Of a stretch of 64,000 nt of DNA, positions 15,470 to 23,762 are shown piece by piece. The position numbers and the translations under genes were made by a program. The notes beneath the pieces were generated by a model, which did no database searches, had not been told where the DNA came from, and saw only the letters and a list, made by a program, of their open reading frames with translations. The first letter of the stretch is position 1. Each line of letters opens with the position of its first letter. Origin of the DNA: Candidatus Electrothrix rattekaaiensis (GTDB lineage Bacteria > Desulfobacterota > Desulfobulbia > Desulfobulbales > Desulfobulbaceae); the NCBI GenBank assembly GCA_032595675.1, contig JAVQMD010000001.1, forward strand, positions 682,001 to 746,000, in the 5' to 3' direction.

Positions 15470-17551
15470 ATGGGGCTGGAGTCATTATCCTTTGTCAATA
15501 TCGAGTGGATGAAGCAGCTGTACAGGCAGCTCAAACAATTCACGGATGAAAGGGCACAGGAACTGGACCAGCTAGGAGATGATTTTGTTGATCCTCTGGA
15601 GCTCTCCCGGTTCTATGTTGAGCCCTGTCTTCAGGCCTATCGACCGCTCCCTCGCCGCAACGGCGTACTCTCTCTTGATCCCTGTCAGCCTGCCTTCTCC
15701 TTGCTGAATAAGTTTTTTATCGGCGGGGTTCCGAACAATCGGGATGGTAGCCATCAGCTGATCCTCCTCGGAGAGCCGGGCTCGGGCAAAAGTTCGCTTC
15801 TCCTTATGCTCAGACTGATGAATCTGGCCGAATTCTGGCCCAAAGGCTACCATTGCCTACTGCTCAAGCTGGGTGATCAGACCTTAGATCAGATCGCGGC
15901 AGTGGATAATAAGGCAAAAACAATTTTGCTTGTTGATGCCCTGAACGAGGATAAACAGGCCCAGAATCGTCCTCTTGAACGGCTTTTTCCGTTACTGCGG
16001 GCTGGGGAGCCGTTTTTCCGGATGGTTATCTCCTGTCGCAGTCATTTCTTCCCTGCATTGATACCTGACAGCACAGGACGGCTGCGAATCAGGGCACTGT
16101 CCGGTTATAATTGCCCGATTCTCTATCTGGCTCCTTTTGCTGATCATCAGGTACGAGAGGTTCTGCACAAGCGACTTGCCCGCAATACGGATAATTATAT
16201 CGGGTTCCAGCGTTTTGGGGTAAATCGACAAAGAAAGAAGGCTGTCCAGCTCCTGACGAGGTTAGGGGAACTGGGGAGGCGTCCTCTTATTCTTCGTCAT
16301 ATTAAGAGTTTGTTGAGAATTGAGGAGCATCGAATTCGGGACGCTTATAGGATCTATGAGTCCTTGATACAGTATTGGTTGGAGCGGCAGGCTGACGTTT
16401 TGGAAAAAAGCGGGTGTCGATGTCCGCCTAAGCGGTTAGGGCTCTTCAATGCCTATGTTCGGCTTGCCCGTTGGATGGAAGAGCAGGGGGTAAGGGAGAT
16501 TGAGGAGAGGGCGTTGCAGGAATTGTTCTGCGAAAAGGCCGAGATTTGCCAGTTTGCTCATTGTTGTCATGACCCGGCCCTGTTGCGTGTAACCACGAAA
16601 CAGACCTATCGTTTCACCCATGTTACCTATTGGGAATTTCTCCTTATCCATGCCTTGGTCTATGATAACAGGCCTTTTTCAGCCCCGTTGCGTGTCACGG
16701 ATCAGATGGTCCGTTTTCTTGATTTGGTCCACGGGATCACGGATTATGTGAACCGCCTGAATCTTGTTGAATTCAACCCCTTTCGCTACGCTGAGATCTA
16801 TAGGACCATGTTTTCCTGGCAGGATCGGCTGGGGCGGATACGGAACAGGGTTGTGAGAGGCCCAGAGATGATCATGTTGCCTGGCGGGCGTTTCAAGATG
16901 GGTGATATTCAGGGGGGCGGCTCTGCTGATGCCCAACCCGTGCATGAGGTGGAGCTGGATAATTTCGCCTTGAGCCGCTATCCGATCACCTTTGAGGAAT
17001 ACGATCTCTTCTGTATAGCCACAGAAAATCGTAAACCATCAGATAACGGATGGGGCAGGGGGCGACGACCCGTGGTGGATGTCAGCTGGGAGGATGCCAA
17101 TAATTACTGTGATTGGCTGAGCATGGTCACTGGTCGCCCTTACCGCCTCCCCACAGAGGCCGAGTGGGAATATGCTTGTCGGGCCAGCACGGACACCCTC
17201 TTTTTTTTCGGGAATGATGTCTGTTTTCTCCATGAGTATGCCTGGTATGCTGAGAATGCCGGAAATACAACCCATCCGGTTGGGCAGAGAAAGGCCAATT
17301 CTTGGGGGCTGCATGATCTGTACGGCAATGTTTGGGAATGGTGTGCTGACAGCTATAAAAAAGATTATTACACGGAATTGCCGATGAATAACCCTTCTGG
17401 TGCCGAACAGGGGGGGGTAGGGAGGGTTCTGCGAGGAGGTTCCTGGGACAGTGGTGAACGGTTTATCAGCTCTTCCTTCCGGTTTCGCCTTTCACCGGGG
17501 CTACGCATTATTCGGGTGGGGTTCCGGGTTGCTCAGGGGTATCAGGAGTAG
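15470..17551 (+). CDS. STAND/NACHT-like NTPase with C-terminal FGE-sulfatase (CLec) domain, copy 2
   Basis: A 693-residue paralogue of 12488-14620. It aligns from the first residues (NIEWMKQLYRQLKQFTDERAQELDQL versus the matching segment of copy 1). Walker A is GEPGSGKSS and Walker B ILLVDALNED. The helical part carries FTHVTYWEFLLIHAL. The FGE-like domain begins GPEMIMLPGGRFKMGD and keeps YRLPTEAEWEYACR and WGLHDLYGNVWEWC. The C-terminal stretch RGGSWDSGERF...VGFRVA differs from copy 1 almost only at presumed surface positions. The ribosome binding site is weak (aagaag). The two genes are separated by about 850 bp of repeats, so they are probably independent units. Confidence 0.82.
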   Translation: MGLESLSFVNIEWMKQLYRQLKQFTDERAQELDQLGDDFVDPLELSRFYVEPCLQAYRPLPRRNGVLSLDPCQPAFSLLNKFFIGGVPNNRDGSHQLILLGEPGSGKSSLLLMLRLMNLAEFWPKGYHCLLLKLGDQTLDQIAAVDNKAKTILLVDALNEDKQAQNRPLERLFPLLRAGEPFFRMVISCRSHFFPALIPDSTGRLRIRALSGYNCPILYLAPFADHQVREVLHKRLARNTDNYIGFQRFGVNRQRKKAVQLLTRLGELGRRPLILRHIKSLLRIEEHRIRDAYRIYESLIQYWLERQADVLEKSGCRCPPKRLGLFNAYVRLARWMEEQGVREIEERALQELFCEKAEICQFAHCCHDPALLRVTTKQTYRFTHVTYWEFLLIHALVYDNRPFSAPLRVTDQMVRFLDLVHGITDYVNRLNLVEFNPFRYAEIYRTMFSWQDRLGRIRNRVVRGPEMIMLPGGRFKMGDIQGGGSADAQPVHEVELDNFALSRYPITFEEYDLFCIATENRKPSDNGWGRGRRPVVDVSWEDANNYCDWLSMVTGRPYRLPTEAEWEYACRASTDTLFFFGNDVCFLHEYAWYAENAGNTTHPVGQRKANSWGLHDLYGNVWEWCADSYKKDYYTELPMNNPSGAEQGGVGRVLRGGSWDSGERFISSSFRFRLSPGLRIIRVGFRVAQGYQE

Positions 17552-17600
17552 CTGGCTGTACTCACGCAGCTTTCACGCGGCGCATAGATTTTTTTAAAGT

Positions 17601-17880
17601 TCAGCAGGCAGAGCGAGGCACTGTCTGTCCGCAGAGGATTTTTCGTTTACAGGCAAATGATAGCAACGTTTCCGTTCTTCGCTTTGACAGGAAAGCAAAG
17701 CACATCATGCTCTTCTTAGGCTGCTCTTCGCAGGCATCACCGATATCACCGTTGTCCTGATAGCCGTTTTCATTTTCCTGATCAGGATTGGCGATCAAAG
17801 GGCAGTTGTCTTCTTCATCGGCAATTCCGTCTCCGTCATCGTCGTAATCTCCGAGGTCGCATATTCCGTTTCTCTTTGCT
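17601..17880 (-). pseudogene. Remnant of a thrombospondin type 3 repeat protein
   Basis: On the reverse strand one frame reads NGICDLGDYDDDGDGIADEEDNCPLIANPDQ, then GYQDNGDIGDACE. This is a calcium-binding thrombospondin type 3 repeat (DxDxDGIxDxxDNCP...NPDQxDxDxDGxGDAC). It lacks a start codon and any domain upstream, and is followed by unrelated sequence to a stop at 17601. The D-rich motif has decayed (NENGYQDNG for DxDGxGD). The adjacent Fe-S gene ends in another frame, so this is not its C terminus. Confidence 0.6.
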
Positions 17881-17890
17881 GAAAGTTCTA

Positions 17891-19144
17891 TTATCTCCGA
17901 AGCAAGGGAGCCGGTTCAATATAGCGGAAAAGTACAGCGATGATGAGAGCAATAAGGGCAAAAAGAATCGCGACACGTTTAAACGCAGCACCCTTGTTCG
18001 TATTTTCCCCGACGAAAGTCCTTTCACGAGATACGACCGCATCTATTCTTTTTTTGAAAGAGTTTTTGAGGAACAGGCGGTTGAGGTAGGTCCACGGAGC
18101 TTTGGAAATTGTTGCCTTCCCGGTAAGGGTCGCCTGCGGGTCAAAGAACACATCAATTATATGACTGGTTGGGTTGATAAAACCTAAAATATTGGCACAG
18201 CCTGCGCAATAGGTAATAATTCTGTTGCCGCCAGCTGCCTCTTTGCGCCGGATCCCCCAGTTTGCGGAGTAATCGGGATTGACACAGCCCACAGTTCCGC
18301 CCTCACCGCAGCAAAGGGTTTTCGTCCCGACATATTTCATTTCATCAATCGTCAACGATTTACTTTTGGCAAGCTGACGAATTGCGGCGTGGATCTGCTG
18401 TTCATCTCTGGTACTGCATGGATCATGGATTGTAATCGTTGCGGGGATGTTTGACGAAGGCGGCAAGGAGGTTTCGGCAAAATGTTCGTAGACGGTTTTT
18501 ACCCGTAAATCTTCACTGTAATCTTTAAAAACTCGGTAACAGCTCGGGCAGGCAACAAGAACTTTTTTCACCCCATGACGTTGGAGGAAATTTTCCATCT
18601 CATGAAACATGGAATGAAAATGACTCTCTCTGCCAAGATCATGAGAGGGTTTGGTACAGCAGTCCAGCACTATGCCGAGCTGCGGTATGGTTTTCTGTAC
18701 ATGCTCATAGATACCTTTGACCTTGTCATGCCGTGTGCCTGACAGGGTGCAGCCGGGGAAGAAAACTGTGTTACAGTTTTCAGGTAGAGCATAGTAGGAG
18801 TACCGTTTGGATGTCCCCCTTTTCTCATAATTGAGAATAATACTGTAGTCGGGAAAAAGTTGCACGCCTTGTGCAACCGCCTCGCGGCGCATCTCCAGAA
18901 ACAGAGCAGCAGGATTTATTTTTACCGGGCATACTGCCCGGCACAGTCCGCACAGACTGCACTCGAATGGCATCTTCAAATCTTTTGCGGAGGAAGGATC
19001 AAAGCTGTCCGCAATCTGTTTCGGGGTGCCGTATTGCTGCAAAAATTTACATTCTTTACGGCAGAGTCCGCATTCTATGCATCTCTTCGATTGTATCTGT
19101 AAGGCATCCTCAAGGGTCTGTCTTTTTATATGCCTATGCCTCAT
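17891..19144 (-). CDS. HdrD/GlpC-like iron-sulfur protein with CCG domains
   Basis: A 417-residue protein. The N terminus binds two [4Fe-4S] clusters (CIECGLCRKEC and CSLCGLCRAVCP). Two cysteine-rich CCG-type domains follow: FFPGCTLSG...LDCCTKPSH and DPCSTRD...TLCCGEGGTVGC...YCAGCANI. A hydrophobic helix near the C terminus (FALIALIIAVLFRYI) anchors it to the membrane. The architecture matches heterodisulfide-reductase-D or GlpC-type electron-transfer subunits. It starts 11 bp after the deacetylase-like gene and is likely co-transcribed with it. The redox partner is unknown. Confidence 0.75.
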   Translation of the reverse strand: MRHRHIKRQTLEDALQIQSKRCIECGLCRKECKFLQQYGTPKQIADSFDPSSAKDLKMPFECSLCGLCRAVCPVKINPAALFLEMRREAVAQGVQLFPDYSIILNYEKRGTSKRYSYYALPENCNTVFFPGCTLSGTRHDKVKGIYEHVQKTIPQLGIVLDCCTKPSHDLGRESHFHSMFHEMENFLQRHGVKKVLVACPSCYRVFKDYSEDLRVKTVYEHFAETSLPPSSNIPATITIHDPCSTRDEQQIHAAIRQLAKSKSLTIDEMKYVGTKTLCCGEGGTVGCVNPDYSANWGIRRKEAAGGNRIITYCAGCANILGFINPTSHIIDVFFDPQATLTGKATISKAPWTYLNRLFLKNSFKKRIDAVVSRERTFVGENTNKGAAFKRVAILFALIALIIAVLFRYIEPAPLLRR

Positions 19145-19155
19145 GGGGTGAATCT

Positions 19156-20172
19156 TTATAACTTTTTTTGCCCCTTAACATGCGGGCAGTCTTCTGGTGC
19201 CAACGTGACTGGAGAGCGTTGCGGTGGCGGGGAAAAAGCATTTATCTGCGCAATGGAGAGTTGTTTTTCCGGTAACAGCTTTTGTTCAATGATTTCAGAA
19301 ATTGTTCGGCTTTTCTCCCCCTGTGGGTCAACCTGATGAAGGAACTCAAGGTATTCCAAAAAAGTCTGAAGCTCTCGTGGCGAGCTATGGTTGACTGTAC
19401 CGTATACACCAGAGTGCATCGTACTGAAGACTTTTTTTGCTGGGTTTGCCTTTGCTAAGAAATGGTGGGTGAGCCACTTCCGTTCAATACCGTTATAGGT
19501 ACCAACACTGACATATTCATTCCTGCCTTTTTCAGGTATTAGATCTCTTTCAACCCGACCAACCTCGCCGTAGTTAGCAAAGCCGGAGCATGTATTGTAG
19601 ATGATCGCATCGGGCAGGGCTTTCTTGCTTGGTTTATCGTTCATGCAGCCGGATTTGACAGATGAATCAAGGAGTTGGAGCCTGGTGGTGAAGTCGGTCA
19701 AGGTGCCGTAATAACTTTCTGAACCGTAACAGGATTCATAATCATGTCCCCCCACTTTGACTCGCCATTCTTCAGCTTCCTGCCGAGACAGAGAGGAGTA
19801 GCCATCCCAGTTACCGTGCCAGACACTGTGGTGATGCCCTGCTATTTCGTGACCGTTTTTTTTCCAGCGTTCCACCGCAGCGACTCGCTCTTTGTCTGAC
19901 AAGAGAAAGTCTACCCATGCAGGGGCAAACATGAGCGTGAGCTTGATGTGATACGCATCAGCCTGAGCTATCATCTTGGTCAAATTGTCATAGGCTTTTT
20001 CCGTGAAGTAAAGGTTCCACTCATGGTTGTACGGCTCACTGTGGATAGCGATAAAGTACCAAGGTATGTTGTTGCTTTCTTCTTGGCGTTCTGCTGCCCC
20101 ACAGTAGCCTGCCACTGTCAGGAAAACGAAGAAAATAAGAAGGGTTTGTTGTATTTTTGTATTGATATTCAT
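19156..20172 (-). CDS. Secreted polysaccharide-deacetylase-like protein
   Basis: A 338-residue protein with an N-terminal signal peptide (QQTLLIFFVFLTVAGYCGAAE). It keeps a deacetylase-type NodB-like pattern: IAIHSEPYNHEW near the start, LTLMFAPAWVDFLL, then GHEIAGHHHSVWHGNW with clustered histidines that could bind a metal. The C-terminal part is hydrophilic. It precedes the Fe-S protein gene by 11 bp. Substrate and activity cannot be told from sequence; it may act on an extracellular polysaccharide. Confidence 0.6.
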   Translation of the reverse strand: MNINTKIQQTLLIFFVFLTVAGYCGAAERQEESNNIPWYFIAIHSEPYNHEWNLYFTEKAYDNLTKMIAQADAYHIKLTLMFAPAWVDFLLSDKERVAAVERWKKNGHEIAGHHHSVWHGNWDGYSSLSRQEAEEWRVKVGGHDYESCYGSESYYGTLTDFTTRLQLLDSSVKSGCMNDKPSKKALPDAIIYNTCSGFANYGEVGRVERDLIPEKGRNEYVSVGTYNGIERKWLTHHFLAKANPAKKVFSTMHSGVYGTVNHSSPRELQTFLEYLEFLHQVDPQGEKSRTISEIIEQKLLPEKQLSIAQINAFSPPPQRSPVTLAPEDCPHVKGQKKL

Positions 20173-20312
20173 TGGGATAATATGGAAGATGAGGTTGTTC
20201 TTTCGGGCTGCTATGGTTATTTGTACAAAGACACCTTGTAGAAAACGTGCTAACTATTTTGGGGCTGGTATGAGGGCTGCAAAATCTTGCACCTGAATTT
20301 GTTCGTCAATAG

Positions 20313-20931
20313 TTATATCGTCAGGTCTTCCGGTGGTTGCAAAGGGCCGTTGTAGGTTCTGACTTGAATACCTTCACCAGGAAATCTTTCATCGACATCA
20401 CGCCGAATATGGATATCAAATGCAAAGGCCTGGGTGAGAGCATTCATCATGTCACTGGTACCGGTTGGTCCCCAGATCTTTAAGGGCTCATTCCTCCTTC
20501 CCATCACCTAACCTGCAAGGAAAATATCGGGCAGCTGGACGAGATGGTCTGAATGCAGGTGCGTCAGGAAGACTTTATTGATGGATCCTAGTACACTCAG
20601 GCGCAAATTATCCTATTCTTTTTGAGAGCCGCTTTTCCACTCTTTGCAAAGAATTTTGCTCTAAAAAGAAGCGTTAAACTTACGCCGCATGTACTAGAGG
20701 AATTCCCAGTTGCCTGAGTCGAATTGTCGAACCGCGACCGCAATCAAACAGGAGGCGTTTGTCTCCTGCCTCAATAAGAGTGCTTATTCCGAACTGCTTC
20801 AGACCTACCGGAGGGCCAACAGCGGTTCCAAGGAGCGCGACTCTGAGGGTGCCGGGAGGTGGTGGGCTTAATTCAATATTGAAAGGTTGGCGGTTGTTAT
20901 TTTTGGAAATTTTTTCGGTTGAAGCAACCTT
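20313..20931 (-). pseudogene. Decayed metallo-beta-lactamase-fold hydrolase gene
   Basis: Reverse-strand pieces read TLRVALLGTAVGPPVGLKQFG, KRLLFDCGRGSTIRLRQLGIPL, then GSINKVFLTHLHSDHLVQLPDIFLAG and RRNEPLKIWGPTGTSDMM. These are the successive blocks of an RNase Z/arylsulfatase-like MBL hydrolase with the HLHSDH metal motif. Three lesions are visible. There is no start codon ahead of the first block, a 104-bp insertion lies between GIPL and GSIN, and a TAG follows FLAG where the family usually has Trp. A stop at 20313 truncates the C-terminal end. Confidence 0.75.
20591..20694. mobile_element. MITE-like insertion with TA target duplication
   Basis: A 104-bp segment flanked by TA at 20589-20590 and 20695-20696. 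The ends are inverted: gtacactcaggcg at the left, and on the other strand gtacatgcggcg at the right. Removing the segment and one TA joins CCT CTA GGA TCC in frame within the MBL hydrolase gene. TA duplication is typical of IS630/Tc1-mariner transposition. No transposase is encoded. Confidence 0.7.
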
Positions 20932-21162
20932 TCAGCTGTACTTTCAACTGTATTTTTTTGAGAAGGAATAAATAAATATTTCTGCATAGTAACAACAAGA
21001 AATGCTGCATGTAAAGAGTAAAACGAATACAGGCAGGGGGAAACCTGTTAATATTTTTTTAAAGAACTTGATGAATAGTTGGAATAAGATAACAATGAAC
21101 GTTGCCTTTGTAATAAGGTTGTGATTTCCAATCAGAATGACCAAAAACTTAAAGGAATAATA

Positions 21163-21930
21163 ATGAACAAATTCAGTTGGTTTCTTGTTTCTGCCCTGGT
21201 CAGTGTTTTTTTATTCGGCTGTTTAGAGCGTGACCTGACATTTCAAATTCAATATGAGAAACTGGAAGGCCTTAAAACTGGTAGCCTTATCTATTTTCAG
21301 GGCAATAAAATTGGGCAAGTTCAAAAAACTTCATATAGATCACAAGGTGATTATCTCGTTGATGTCAAGGTGAAATATGATTTTAAAAATGCCGTTACCA
21401 TCAATTCCAAATTCTATATCAGCGACGATCCTGTTATTGCAGAAAACAAGGCTATAGTTGTAGAACAGCAACAAGCAGGCGGAGCCGTTATTGAAAAAGG
21501 AGCCATCGTTCACGGCTCTGTTAAAGAGAAAGCCTTACAGAATGTGTTCTCTGGTATAGCTCAATCGATTGAAAATGCAGAGGATAATTTGAGGTCTAAT
21601 TATGAGAAACTCCAGGAATCCATAATTGGTACATCCCAAGAGCTGAGCACGCAACTGGAAGGAGCGTTACAAGATGTTTCCCACCAATTTGATACACTGA
21701 ATAAAAAGATACAAGGCGTGCCTGACAGTGAAGAAGTGAGGAAACTGGAGCAATCAGTAAAGCAACTCGTTGATAATCTGGAAGAATCAACGAATGATGT
21801 TCATGATAAGGTGAAAGAACAATGGGTTCCTGCTCTTCAAGAGGAGCTTGATCAACTTCGTGAACGGTTGAAACAAAGCGGTAGAGAAGAAGAAGTTGAC
21901 GATGCACAGAGGCTGATTGATGAAATATAG
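21163..21930 (+). CDS. MCE/MlaD-domain lipoprotein
   Basis: A 255-residue protein. The start MNKFSWFLV has aaagga upstream; an in-frame GTG at 21121 would prefix a non-signal sequence. A lipoprotein signal ends in LFGC. The MCE domain follows (LKTGSLIYFQGNKIGQVQKTSY), as in MlaD-type lipid-binding subunits of ABC importers. Residues about 135-250 are a long coiled coil. The gene stands alone without MlaE or MlaF neighbours. It may contribute a periplasmic lipid-transport tube or act as an orphan. Confidence 0.65.
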   Translation: MNKFSWFLVSALVSVFLFGCLERDLTFQIQYEKLEGLKTGSLIYFQGNKIGQVQKTSYRSQGDYLVDVKVKYDFKNAVTINSKFYISDDPVIAENKAIVVEQQQAGGAVIEKGAIVHGSVKEKALQNVFSGIAQSIENAEDNLRSNYEKLQESIIGTSQELSTQLEGALQDVSHQFDTLNKKIQGVPDSEEVRKLEQSVKQLVDNLEESTNDVHDKVKEQWVPALQEELDQLRERLKQSGREEEVDDAQRLIDEI

Positions 21931-22043
21931 ATGCACTTTGAAACTTCTGAGGACTGCAAGCAATTAAGTCAAGAAAGTGCCATACACCATCTTGGACTGT
22001 CTCAGGGCTAGGCTGATCACAAAGCTCTCGCCGCCGTAAAGGA

Positions 22044-22367
22044 TTAAGCTGCGTTGATCCTATAGTCAAGAACATGAGGTGATCTTTGAAGAAGATCCAG
22101 CAGCACCTTGGTAGATCCTGTCGGTTGCCGTTTTCCTTGTTCCCATTGCCGTATTGATGATGGGCTCACATTGAGCAGTTGGGCAAAGACCGTTTGACTG
22201 AGCTTAAGATTTTCTCTTATTTCTTTTATTTGGGCGGTAGTTAGGTTGATTTTCGGTATCTTAACACCAAGGGCATTAAGCTCTTTTTCGGTGAAAGATG
22301 TTTTTGCTCCAGAGTCAATGAAGTCCTGAACTGTGCTGCCGATAGCTTTTTTTATGGAATCTCTCAT
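22044..22367 (-). CDS. HigA/NadS-type antitoxin, XRE family
   Basis: A 107-residue protein. The helix-turn-helix lies at residues about 48-95 (IKEIRENLKLSQTVFAQLLNVSPSSIRQWEQGKRQPTG). The N-terminal third is a short dimerisation segment. It starts 2 bp after the stop of the RelE/HigB-like gene, in the toxin-first order of HigBA pairs. It probably neutralises that toxin and represses the pair. Confidence 0.8.
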   Translation of the reverse strand: MRDSIKKAIGSTVQDFIDSGAKTSFTEKELNALGVKIPKINLTTAQIKEIRENLKLSQTVFAQLLNVSPSSIRQWEQGKRQPTGSTKVLLDLLQRSPHVLDYRINAA

Positions 22368-22369
22368 GA

Positions 22370-22738
22370 TTACACCTCTAAATCAAAAAGGATCTGTTTT
22401 TTTAAGGATGCTGCAATTTGTTCTGTATCTAAGGCGATAAGATCATTCCCTAATTTTTTGAAATATGTTAACTCTGTCTTGTCAATATTTGATTTTTCGT
22501 TTTTTCCAAATCCATAAAGAAATATCGCCTTGTCTTCACGGCGATAAACGATAATCGTCCGAAAACCAGAACTTTTTCCTTTTCCCGAACGCTGTACGCG
22601 GACTTTGTAGAGGTTTCCTCCCAAGTCAGCTGTTGACAACCCCTTTTCGAGATTACCAACAGCCTCAAGCAGGCTTTCACTATTCAGGTTTGATTTTTTC
22701 GCCCATTTATTAAACCATTTCGTGCAGAGCTTTTTCAT
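22370..22738 (-). CDS. RelE/HigB2-family toxin
   Basis: A 122-residue basic protein with a RelE-like core: LGGNLYKVRVQRSGKGKSSGFRTIIVYRREDKAIFLYGFGKNEKSNI. The AIFLYGFGKNEK segment is characteristic of HigB2-like ribosome-dependent mRNA interferases. The antitoxin gene follows within 2 bp. An A/T-rich direct repeat lies just upstream (around 22740-22765, near actcttttgagttatac) and could hold the operator. Confidence 0.78.
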   Translation of the reverse strand: MKKLCTKWFNKWAKKSNLNSESLLEAVGNLEKGLSTADLGGNLYKVRVQRSGKGKSSGFRTIIVYRREDKAIFLYGFGKNEKSNIDKTELTYFKKLGNDLIALDTEQIAASLKKQILFDLEV

Positions 22739-22786
22739 ATATCAACTATAACTCTTTGAGTTATACTTTTCAAGTTTTGGTTTTCC

Positions 22787-23429
22787 TCACCTCACCCGCC
22801 GAACCCCAGCCCCCTGCACAACACTCTGCCCACCAGTCCCCGGAACCACCTCAAGCTGACAGGCGATTCGCTCCTTGAGTGCCCCAACATGGGAGATCAC
22901 CCCGATCAGCTTATTCTCCTTGCGCAACCCGGCCAGGGTTTCCAGAGCGGTTTCCAGGGCATCCTCATCCAGGGCACCAAAGCCCTCATCAAGACGTTCC
23001 CGGAGATCAGCAATCAGCTCTTCGCCCTGATAGATAATCTCCAGCCTGATTTTTGAGGACAAGGACTTCCTCGACCGGGGAAGAGGGCAGGGCGGCCAGG
23101 ACGTGAATATTGAGGGCGCGCAGGAGTTCTCGCGGTGCGCTGAGAAAGGTGGGGGAATCGTGGTTGCCGGCTGTCACCACCAGATGACGGCAGGACGAGG
23201 CCGCCACCCGGCAGAGAAAATCGTAATAGAGCTGCTGGGCACGGTTGCTGGGCGTGGTGGTGTGGAAAACATCGCCCGCCACCAGCAGGATGTCCACCTG
23301 CTGCTCGACTATGGTGTCGTAGAGCCAGTTAAAAAAGGCGGCGAACTCGTCGTAGCGACGGCGTCCGTAGAGGGTGCGGCCTATATGCCAGTCTGAGGTG
23401 TGGAGGATGCGGAGGGAGAGTTCTTCCAT
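22787..23429 (-). pseudogene. sbcD-sbcC deletion remnant
   Basis: From 23429 the reverse strand encodes the N-terminal 130 or so residues of the SbcD nuclease (TSDWHIGRTLYGRRR, LLVAGDVFH, VVTAGNHDSP). It then runs out of frame. From about 23030 a different frame encodes the last part of SbcC (LDEGFGALDEDALETAL, then GVISHVGALKERIACQLEV). The rest of sbcD and nearly all of sbcC, normally about 4 kb, is missing. The organism has lost this copy of the SbcCD hairpin nuclease. Confidence 0.8.
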
Positions 23430-23474
23430 TGTAGGCGATAGGGCTGAGTCGAATGGTGAGGGGAAGGGGATTCA

Positions 23475-23759
23475 TCACCCTTTTTCTGATTGTTTCGCAA
23501 TGTGTATGTCTTCTTCCGCAACCTCGGCAGCAATTATATAACCCATTGAAAAATATTCTCTTAATCTTTTTTTAAAACCGTCAAAGCTTAATCCGGATAA
23601 ATCTGCCGCAGCCTGAAAACTTATTTTGTTCGCATGATACATTCCCGCTGCCAAGAGAAAACGCGCCAGTTCGGCAGGGCTCTCAAAAAGATGAAGAGCC
23701 ATCTGGTTCAATTGCGTGAATGTTCGCTCATCTATACGATCTATCAATAATGTGACCAT
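23475..23759 (-). CDS. UPF0175-like antitoxin candidate
   Basis: A 94-residue protein. The segment ARFLLAAGMYHANKISFQAAADLSGLSFDGFKKRL matches the UPF0175 pattern of a helix followed by KIS..AA.LSG.S...F. UPF0175 members are small DNA-binding antitoxin-like proteins. No PIN or RelE toxin follows. The adjacent upstream gene, only 3 bp away, encodes an unrelated membrane coiled-coil protein, so the pair may form an unusual unit. Confidence 0.5.
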   Translation of the reverse strand: MVTLLIDRIDERTFTQLNQMALHLFESPAELARFLLAAGMYHANKISFQAAADLSGLSFDGFKKRLREYFSMGYIIAAEVAEEDIHIAKQSEKG

Positions 23760-23762
23760 GTT

